54,262 nucleotides of DNA from a virus. Positions 48,899 through 54,262 of the stretch are shown here, piece by piece; the first letter of the stretch is position 1; every line of letters starts with the position of its first letter. The DNA lies in the IMG/VR virus record IMGVR_UViG_3300042935_001150, positions 1 through 54,262 of that record; one strand, written 5' to 3'. Both the position numbers and the translations under genes were made by a program. Below the pieces are notes generated by a model that saw nothing but the letters and a program-made list of their open reading frames with translations, did not search any database and was not told the DNA's origin.

Positions 48899-50083
48899 TT
48901 AAGCTGCTGCGTAATAAGAAACTTCGAGTTCATTCTTGGCTTCAATATCGTAAGCACCGCCTACAGCTGCACCTTGTGGGTTCAGAGTAATTGAAGTAGA
49001 AATAACTTGTTCAGAAGTAATAGTTGGAATTGTCAACATAGTTGTTGGCATTGACAAACTCATGCGGTTTGCATTATTTGATCCACCTAAATCAACTGTT
49101 ACTGCAAATTTGTTTTCTGTAGAGCTTGAGCTAGCAGTTAACAAGTCGCTTAACAACTGAGCGCTTTCATTTGTACCTGTCTTTAAATAAGCAGTTACAG
49201 TAGCAGAAATAGCACGTGAGCCAGTAAAATAAGTAATAGGCTGATTAACCACACCCAAATTAGCAGGTGTCAGATATGTCAAACTGTTATTGATAGTAAT
49301 GCTACCACCAGTAATAGCTACAGTATAAGTTTTAGCAGTTAATCCGCCAAAGGCCAATGCAGCAATGCTCATTGTAGACAACTTGTTAGCAATATACTTA
49401 GCATCAGTATCTTTGTACTTAGCTACTCCGGCTAATCCGCCGCTTAAAGCAACAGTACCAGCACTAGGAGCTGCGATTGTGACAGAAGCTAATTGACGCA
49501 TTGAAGTACCTTTACCAGCCCAGGTAACAGAAGCAATTGCATCTAAACCAAAGTCAATAGTAGCAGAATCAACGGCGCAATTATCAATTGCATAAGCAAC
49601 TGCTTCAAATACAATAATTAATCCAAAGGCTTGTAGTTGGTGAGCGTTAGACTTATCAAAAGCAACTTTAGAAACTGGAGTAAGACCTGGAGTAGCTGTC
49701 CAACCAGCGCCTGCACCACCAATAGCTGTAGTTCCGGCCATGGCGTTCCATAACACTGACTCTTCGCAAGCAATATAGTCATCTGCATCAGCAGCAACGT
49801 TAATTACAGTGCCTTCTTCAAATTTAGGGCGAATATAAGTAGCAAAATTCCAATCAACTGGCTCTAAGCTAGTGTTGAAACTGCGTTGACCGCGAATAGG
49901 TGTTGCACCTGCTTCGTTTAAGGTAACTGTTTCAGTACCTGTATTTTGTGAGAATGAGAACCCGTCTTGAACTTGAATCTCAAACGTATTTGTAGCGGTA
50001 AAACCTGTAGCGGCTACGCGATTACTTGTATCCAGATTAGTCGTGAAAAATACGCGACTATTGCGAATTAAATTTAATGCCAT
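48899..50083 (-). CDS. Major tail tube protein
   Basis: The 394-residue protein fits a tail-tube subunit: MALNLIRNSRVFFTTN start, a beta-rich N-terminal tube domain (TNTFEIQVQDGFSFSQ, GQRSFNTSLEPVDWNFATYI), and a long C-terminal part with Thr/Ala/Ser-rich strands (LTYLTPANLGVVN, YFTGSRAISATVTAYLKTGT). It is larger than lambda gpV (246), so it probably carries extra domains in the middle or at the end. It lies after the tail terminator and before the frameshifted chaperones, the classical position. A strong Shine-Dalgarno (AAAGGA) and its own terminator at 48854-48879 fit high expression. The 84-base gap upstream holds no promoter I can defend. Confidence 0.88.
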   Translation of the reverse strand: MALNLIRNSRVFFTTNLDTSNRVAATGFTATNTFEIQVQDGFSFSQNTGTETVTLNEAGATPIRGQRSFNTSLEPVDWNFATYIRPKFEEGTVINVAADADDYIACEESVLWNAMAGTTAIGGAGAGWTATPGLTPVSKVAFDKSNAHQLQAFGLIIVFEAVAYAIDNCAVDSATIDFGLDAIASVTWAGKGTSMRQLASVTIAAPSAGTVALSGGLAGVAKYKDTDAKYIANKLSTMSIAALAFGGLTAKTYTVAITGGSITINNSLTYLTPANLGVVNQPITYFTGSRAISATVTAYLKTGTNESAQLLSDLLTASSSSTENKFAVTVDLGGSNNANRMSLSMPTTMLTIPTITSEQVISTSITLNPQGAAVGGAYDIEAKNELEVSYYAAA

Positions 50084-50167
50084 ACTCTTTCCTTTATGAT
50101 TTTTTGGAAATACTTAAGCACTGTGACTAGATATTTATCTGTTGTCGTACTTGTATAAATCCGAGAG

Positions 50168-50608
50168 TTATACTAATGCATAGCGCACTTGTAGATTGAT
50201 TTCACCGACACCATAAGGAGCTAATAGCCCTTCGTCAGTAGTTATTGACTGAATTAATATTTCAGTAGTTGAAAGGTTATTAGTAACGTCATATACTAAT
50301 ACACGATTATTGTTGATTACAGTTTCAAGATCGTTTATTAAATCTTCTAACTGCTGCTGGGCTTCGTTTTCGCTACGTACGTATACTTTAACACTAATGT
50401 TTAAAAAGCCCCAAGTAAAGTCGGCCGGATGATACTCACGTATTTCTGTGCCTGCTGTAAGATACACACAAGGGAAGTCTTGAACTTCATCCCAAAACTT
50501 AAGTTTAGGATAGCTGTTATCAAATAGATCTGAAGTATACGGAGCATTTCCATCTATTATTTTAAATTTTTCAGCTAAGGCTGTTACAATACTAATTCTT
50601 TTTGTCAT
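50168..50608 (-). CDS. Tail terminator protein (gpU-like)
   Basis: The 146-residue protein has the alpha/beta layout of tail terminators: helical start (TKRISIVTALAEKFKIIDGN), FPCVYLTAGTEIREYHPADF, the beta strand and helix WGFLNISVKVYVRSENEAQQQLEDLINDL (about 66-94), and a C-terminal strand GVGEINLQVRYALV. It caps the tail tube and joins it to the neck. It overlaps the neck gene by four bases and precedes the tail-tube gene. Confidence 0.82.
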   Translation of the reverse strand: MTKRISIVTALAEKFKIIDGNAPYTSDLFDNSYPKLKFWDEVQDFPCVYLTAGTEIREYHPADFTWGFLNISVKVYVRSENEAQQQLEDLINDLETVINNNRVLVYDVTNNLSTTEILIQSITTDEGLLAPYGVGEINLQVRYALV

Positions 50609-52224
50609 AGTGATACTGCCCTTAAATTATTAGATACTACTTGTTGTGCAATTTCTCTAATTGATTTAGAGATTAATAATTTGGGGTCTCTGGTTGCCGG
50701 TATGGACTGACGTCCGCCAGCGCTAAATGTTGCATATGGATTTTTCATATATGAATAAAAAGCAGTAATAAAACCATCACGACTACTTGTTAAACGTTCT
50801 ACTTGTACGGTACTAGCAAATCTACCAGTTCTATAATTAAGAACATTCCTACTACCACCATCACCCATGTTGGCACTTATTACATCTTGAAGTTGACTAT
50901 TTATTAAAGCTGTTAAACTAAAAAGATTTAAACTAGTTTGATTACTTGTAGCCGCTTTATTAGCACTTGCTTTTAAGCCACCAGATTTAGTTTTTGCAGT
51001 AGCTTTAGCATCTGTTTTTAGTAAGGCATGCGTTTTAACAGTACCTTTGGCTTTAGCCGTAGAAGTTTTTACAACTCTTGGAGACTTATTACCTTTTAAA
51101 TTTTCTACAAGTAAATCATTTATATACTCAGATAAAGAAGGAGAGGCTCCAGTATTTATACCAGTATCGTCTAATAATCCGCCTTTGAATTTATTTCTTG
51201 CCTGTTCTGCAATAGTCGGTAAAATAGTATTGCCAATATAGGCTTTAATTCTTGCTAACTCTTGTGTACGCAAAGTATTTGTATTAAATGCTGATGGCAT
51301 TGTTACTACAAATGAAAATTGCATATCTAGCATTTTTCCTGCTTTTTCTGTAAAGTTTTGTTTAAACTTTATTTCGTAATTAGCGTCTAAATATAAGTCA
51401 GCTATTGCTAACTCTAATCCTTCGGACTTTTCTTTACCTGACAGCAGAAACTGTCTTTCTTGTGCTAAAGGCATATTAATACCTATTAGCTTATCATTTA
51501 CATCAAATGCTGCAGTATGTCCTGCATTAATAAAATCACCGATAGTAAAACGATTCTGCGTACTAGAAGAAGCACTATACGGTTTTAATTCAATATCATA
51601 ACTCTTGGAAAATGCTTCTCGCAGAGCTTTATTTAAAGCTGTATTTACTTTTTCTACAGCACCATTAAAAGTTGGGGCTATTACAACATAAGCATTTTTG
51701 CCTAAATTTTCTACAATAGAAGCTGCGTCTGACGCTATAAAAACACCTAAGGCTTTTCCTTGTGTTCTGAGCTTAAACTGAAAAGTTGTTGTAGCATTTC
51801 TATACCCAATATAACTTGAACGTTTTGCTAGAGTATTTACTAAACTATCAAAATCTTTTTCTACTTTAGCAATAAAAGGCAGAAAAGGTTTTTGCGGTAT
51901 AGTTAGCAATGCTGTTTCAATTGTATCGTGCAAAAACTTAATTAGTTTTTCTTTTTTAGGAAACCTAGACTTTATGTAATCATCATTACCTGAGAAATTA
52001 CTAAAGCCTAAATTAGCAGCTAGTTCTTTTACTATTAGATCTATATCTACAATATAAAAAGTAGGTAAATTAGCATCAATAAGGTCACGTAACTTTTTTG
52101 ATTCTAGTTTGGCAACATCAAAGTCCTTATACAATGCACTTTTCTGAACCTTAGTATTTGCAGCAGCTAAAGCACTACCAGATATCATGTCTAATAATCT
52201 GGAGAAATGAAGCTTTCTTGCCAT
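50605..52224 (-). CDS. Large neck or head-closure-region protein of unknown family
   Basis: The 539-residue protein sits where lambda-like phages encode a small neck/tail-completion protein (gpZ/gp10-like, about 110-190 residues). It is far longer. The N-terminal two thirds are helical and mixed (MARKLHFSRLLDMISGSALA, FLPFIAKVEKDFDSLVNTLA). A basic, Lys/Ala/Thr-rich linker lies near 385-420 (TAKAKGTVKTHALLKTDAKA). The C-terminus has a tidy domain: LNYRTGRFASTVQVERL, FYSYMKNPYATFSAGGRQ and PKLLISKSIREIAQQV, which looks like the gp10-type neck fold. I therefore infer a gp10-like C-terminal domain with a large N-terminal extension. The start overlaps the connector stop by one base. Confidence 0.7.
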   Translation of the reverse strand: MARKLHFSRLLDMISGSALAAANTKVQKSALYKDFDVAKLESKKLRDLIDANLPTFYIVDIDLIVKELAANLGFSNFSGNDDYIKSRFPKKEKLIKFLHDTIETALLTIPQKPFLPFIAKVEKDFDSLVNTLAKRSSYIGYRNATTTFQFKLRTQGKALGVFIASDAASIVENLGKNAYVVIAPTFNGAVEKVNTALNKALREAFSKSYDIELKPYSASSSTQNRFTIGDFINAGHTAAFDVNDKLIGINMPLAQERQFLLSGKEKSEGLELAIADLYLDANYEIKFKQNFTEKAGKMLDMQFSFVVTMPSAFNTNTLRTQELARIKAYIGNTILPTIAEQARNKFKGGLLDDTGINTGASPSLSEYINDLLVENLKGNKSPRVVKTSTAKAKGTVKTHALLKTDAKATAKTKSGGLKASANKAATSNQTSLNLFSLTALINSQLQDVISANMGDGGSRNVLNYRTGRFASTVQVERLTSSRDGFITAFYSYMKNPYATFSAGGRQSIPATRDPKLLISKSIREIAQQVVSNNLRAVSL

Positions 52225-52790
52225 TATGTAAAGTCCGCCACGTATTGATCTAAAACACGCTTAATTGTAGCGGGTAAGTTAGTTGATGCAACGTAATTAA
52301 TTTGTGTAGTATTAGGGTTTAAATCGCGGCTACTGTGTACAGCCCCGTTATTTCTTGAATAGTACTCGACTAAATCTAATACTGCTAACTTTAAGTCGCC
52401 TGGGATTGGATCAAATCCGCCAAAATAACTTACACGATATCCATTAATTAATTCTGGAAATCCACCAGGAGCCAGACTAATTACAGAGTCGCCTTTTATA
52501 ACCCAGTCTTCGAACTTTACTAAACTTGTATACGTTTTACCATAATCTGAACTATATGCTACTGAAGATACACTTACAACGGGAGTTTCTTTTAATAAGA
52601 TCTCTTTAAATCCACCATCAAAAACTTCAACCTTTATATCGCTGTAGTAATCTACAAAAGTGCGACGGCAGTATGATTTTACCAAGTCACTGACTTTAGG
52701 TATTAAGAAATCTATTTCTGCGTCTGAATTTGTACTAGTAATCCCCATGTAAGATTTGTACTCAGATTTTGTTATTAAATCTATTGCCAT
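52224..52790 (-). CDS. Head-tail connector (adaptor) protein
   Basis: I place the start at the ATG at 52790 (MAIDLITKSEYKSYMGITST), which has GAGG five bases upstream. An apparent longer frame to 52862 runs through the terminator hairpin and must be rejected. The 188-residue protein starts with the helical domain of gp6-like/Phage_connect_1 adaptors (LITKSEYKSYMGI, DAEIDFLIPKVSDLVKSYCR), a beta middle (PVVSVSSVAYSSDYGKTY), and a helical end (DLKLAVLDLVEYYSRN, PATIKRVLDQYVADF). It would sit on the portal and receive the neck protein. It follows the capsid gene after a terminator. Confidence 0.85.
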   Translation of the reverse strand: MAIDLITKSEYKSYMGITSTNSDAEIDFLIPKVSDLVKSYCRRTFVDYYSDIKVEVFDGGFKEILLKETPVVSVSSVAYSSDYGKTYTSLVKFEDWVIKGDSVISLAPGGFPELINGYRVSYFGGFDPIPGDLKLAVLDLVEYYSRNNGAVHSSRDLNPNTTQINYVASTNLPATIKRVLDQYVADFT

Positions 52791-52800
52791 AAATACCTCA

Positions 52801-52839
52801 CTTGTTTTATAAAGGCACAATATACCTTTATAAAACAAG
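52801..52839 (-). promoter_or_regulatory. 15-pair hairpin competing with the capsid terminator
   Basis: CTTGTTTTATAAAGG (52801-52815) is perfectly complementary to 52825-52839, with a nine-base loop. In the RNA its 5' arm uses bases 52834-52839, which are also part of the stem of the terminator at 52834-52857, so both cannot form fully at once. The structure ends one base before the connector's ribosome binding site region. This is an attenuator or antiterminator layout by sequence alone. Confidence 0.7.
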
Positions 52840-52857
52840 ACCCCGAAGGGTCTTGTT
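52834..52857 (-). terminator. Intrinsic terminator after the capsid gene
   Basis: A ten-pair stem (AACAAGACCC / GGGTCTTGTT) with a UUCG loop on the minus strand is followed by TTAT after the TT of the stem. It lies 18 bases after the capsid stop. It should give capsid message in excess over connector and neck message. Confidence 0.9.
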
Positions 52858-52875
52858 AACAATTACACTAGCAGA

Positions 52876-54243
52876 TCAGGTTGCTGTGTACTTGTGTGCT
52901 GCAACAGCGTTACCTAAATTAGTAGTAACACGTGTCATGCCGGTACGGAGGCTAGCCACCATAACGCGACGTTGTGTTTCAACCAATTCTTGGGTATCAA
53001 TGCGGAGACCGCGCTGGTTACCAACGATAAAGTTGCCTGGGTGCAATGCAATAGCGCCTGCAACACCAGTACCTGGGGAAGCGAACTCTGCAGAGACCAA
53101 CACAGGGCTTCCACCGATTTGACCGATTTGACCGGTTAACAGTGTAGCTTGTGTACCAACTTGGTTCATTGTTTGGAAGGTTGTGTCTTCCAGCAATTGG
53201 TAATAAGTATCAGTATTAATGATATAAATTACTTCTGATGGATCCAGACCCCATGCACCTAAACCTTGACGCAATGTGCGAAGCTTAGCAACGTTCATGC
53301 CGGCGGCAATAGTGTTACCAGTAGCAGTGGTGTTAGTAGCCCAGTTTGCCAAACCTTTGACAGGGTCGGAACCAGAACCAGCACCTAACAAGAAAGCCTT
53401 GTCAACGGCGCGAGCAACACGACGAATCATACCGTCACGAATCATTGGCATCAAAGCGATCAAAGAATCTTCTTCTTCTTCGTATGCGGTATACTCGTTT
53501 GTAGCAAGTTTATAAGCATTCAAAGTGATTTCTTTGAAAGCGTGGGTTTGTGTAGCACCAGCAGAAGCGCCAATAGTTGATGTACCAGGAGTAGCAGCAA
53601 CGTTACCAAACTCAGCGTTAGTAACCCAAGTAGCAGTTCCTGCTTCTGGATTCACTGGCATGGTCATCACATTGGTTTGCATAGCAATGTTGCGGAAAAT
53701 AGGAGCAACAACTAAGCGACGACGAACTTCATTTTCCATGTTTAATGAAACTTCAAGTTCCCAAGTACCAGTTGTACCTGAAGGCTGGTGAGCACCGTAT
53801 TTTTGTACTAGTTCACGACCAAATTTTGTGCCGTCCAATGACTTACCAGCCATCTTAGCCAACATAATTGCTTTTTCTTTGTCAGCGTAAGCCAAAACGT
53901 CTTTGCTGTCTTGGAAAGACATTTTTGATTTTGTGATTGCTTCGATTTCAGCAGCTTTTTCTTTCAAAGAAGCCTCTAAACCAGCGATAACTGATTTGCT
54001 TGAATCTTCAGCAGCAGCTAAACGCTTCTCAACTTCGGCCATCAAGCGCTCAGCACCTGTGTCGCCAGTAGAGATAGAAGCAACAGCGGCTTTAACGCGT
54101 GCATCTAATTCGGCTTCTGATTTGTCAGCAGCGGCTTTTTCGGCCAATGCTTTTGCCTGTGAGTCGGCGATGGCTTTAGCAGTGAGCTCAGCCGCTTTGT
54201 TAGCTGCATCAGCCAACATTTGTTCTAATTGTTTAGGATCCAT
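52876..54243 (-). CDS. Major capsid protein, HK97 fold
   Basis: The 455-residue protein has an N-terminal helical, Ala/Lys/Glu-rich region (about 1-105), typical of the HK97 delta or scaffold domain removed or retained before maturation. The HK97 capsid domain follows from about 150: TWELEVSLNMENEVRRRLVV, APIFRNIAMQTNVMTMPVNP, FKEITLNAYKLATNEYTAYE, a helix DGMIRRVARAVDKAFLLG, and the P-domain strand GNFIVGNQRGLRIDTQELVE, ending with a strand near AHKYTAT. AAGGA stands before the ATG. The gene looks richer in G and C and in frequently used codons than its neighbours, as expected for the most abundant virion protein. A protease and portal should lie beyond the right edge. Confidence 0.94.
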   Translation of the reverse strand: MDPKQLEQMLADAANKAAELTAKAIADSQAKALAEKAAADKSEAELDARVKAAVASISTGDTGAERLMAEVEKRLAAAEDSSKSVIAGLEASLKEKAAEIEAITKSKMSFQDSKDVLAYADKEKAIMLAKMAGKSLDGTKFGRELVQKYGAHQPSGTTGTWELEVSLNMENEVRRRLVVAPIFRNIAMQTNVMTMPVNPEAGTATWVTNAEFGNVAATPGTSTIGASAGATQTHAFKEITLNAYKLATNEYTAYEEEEDSLIALMPMIRDGMIRRVARAVDKAFLLGAGSGSDPVKGLANWATNTTATGNTIAAGMNVAKLRTLRQGLGAWGLDPSEVIYIINTDTYYQLLEDTTFQTMNQVGTQATLLTGQIGQIGGSPVLVSAEFASPGTGVAGAIALHPGNFIVGNQRGLRIDTQELVETQRRVMVASLRTGMTRVTTNLGNAVAAHKYTAT

Positions 54244-54262
54244 TTCCCATTCCTTTTTAATT

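Noticed and set aside
52791-52862. Longer N-terminus for the connector protein
   Set aside because: The extra 24 codons are translated terminator and hairpin DNA; the ATG at 52790 has a proper Shine-Dalgarno.
1-54262. tRNA genes, integrase or attachment site, insertion sequences
   Set aside because: I saw no cloverleaf, recombinase or transposase in either strand of the window.

Overview
The window is a stretch of the late (structural) region of a double-stranded DNA tailed phage. Every gene I accept lies on the minus strand, so transcription runs from right to left. The gene order of the virion block (HK97-fold major capsid protein, connector, neck, tail terminator, tail tube, gpG/gpGT-type chaperones, tape measure, gpM-, gpL-, K/I/J-type tip proteins) is that of lambda-like long-tailed phages. 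The tape measure of 1537 residues predicts a tail of roughly 230 nm by the usual 0.15 nm per residue. The host should be Gram-negative, because there is a two-component spanin pair, and it should use a standard sigma-70, because three promoters match TTGACA-N17-TATAAT exactly. AT-rich DNA, collagen-like and glycine-rich fibres and many small proteins of the kind seen in aquatic phages suggest a freshwater or marine origin. I cannot name the host. Terminase, portal and replication genes are not in the window.

Layout, in direction of transcription. 54243-48052: head, connector, neck, tail tube and tail chaperones, with intrinsic terminators after the capsid, tail-tube and chaperone genes and a programmed -1 frameshift (GGGAAAC) linking the two chaperone frames. 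48014-31277: tape measure with its own consensus promoter, tip proteins (including a single 1562-residue protein that fuses NlpC/P60, gpI-like and gpJ-like parts), and a Calx-beta-type adhesin ended by a strong terminator. 31212-4456: a very large tail-fibre/adhesin region starting from another consensus promoter. It includes a 2099-residue collagen-like fibre, a fibre built of four-residue NVTG repeats, a beta-helix fibre, several glycine-rich or Ig-like adhesins that share an N-terminal docking peptide, and many small accessory proteins.

Inside that fibre region (15800-17209) sits a metabolic cassette: a heme oxygenase and a ferredoxin-dependent bilin reductase, with overlapping reading frames, preceded by a small cysteine-rich protein. 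Heme to biliverdin to a reduced phycobilin is the expected route. No photosystem, phycobilisome-lyase or other photosynthesis gene accompanies it, so the use of the bilin (or of the released iron) in the host is open. This is the most interesting system in the window.

4420-1: a glycosyltransferase with TPR repeats, then lysis genes (two-membrane-span i-spanin, lipoprotein o-spanin, GH19 endolysin), then a run of small membrane or secreted proteins. Two of these (1938-2075 and 1285-1434) are short genes that are easy to miss. The window ends with a third consensus promoter and the first 23 bases of the next gene.
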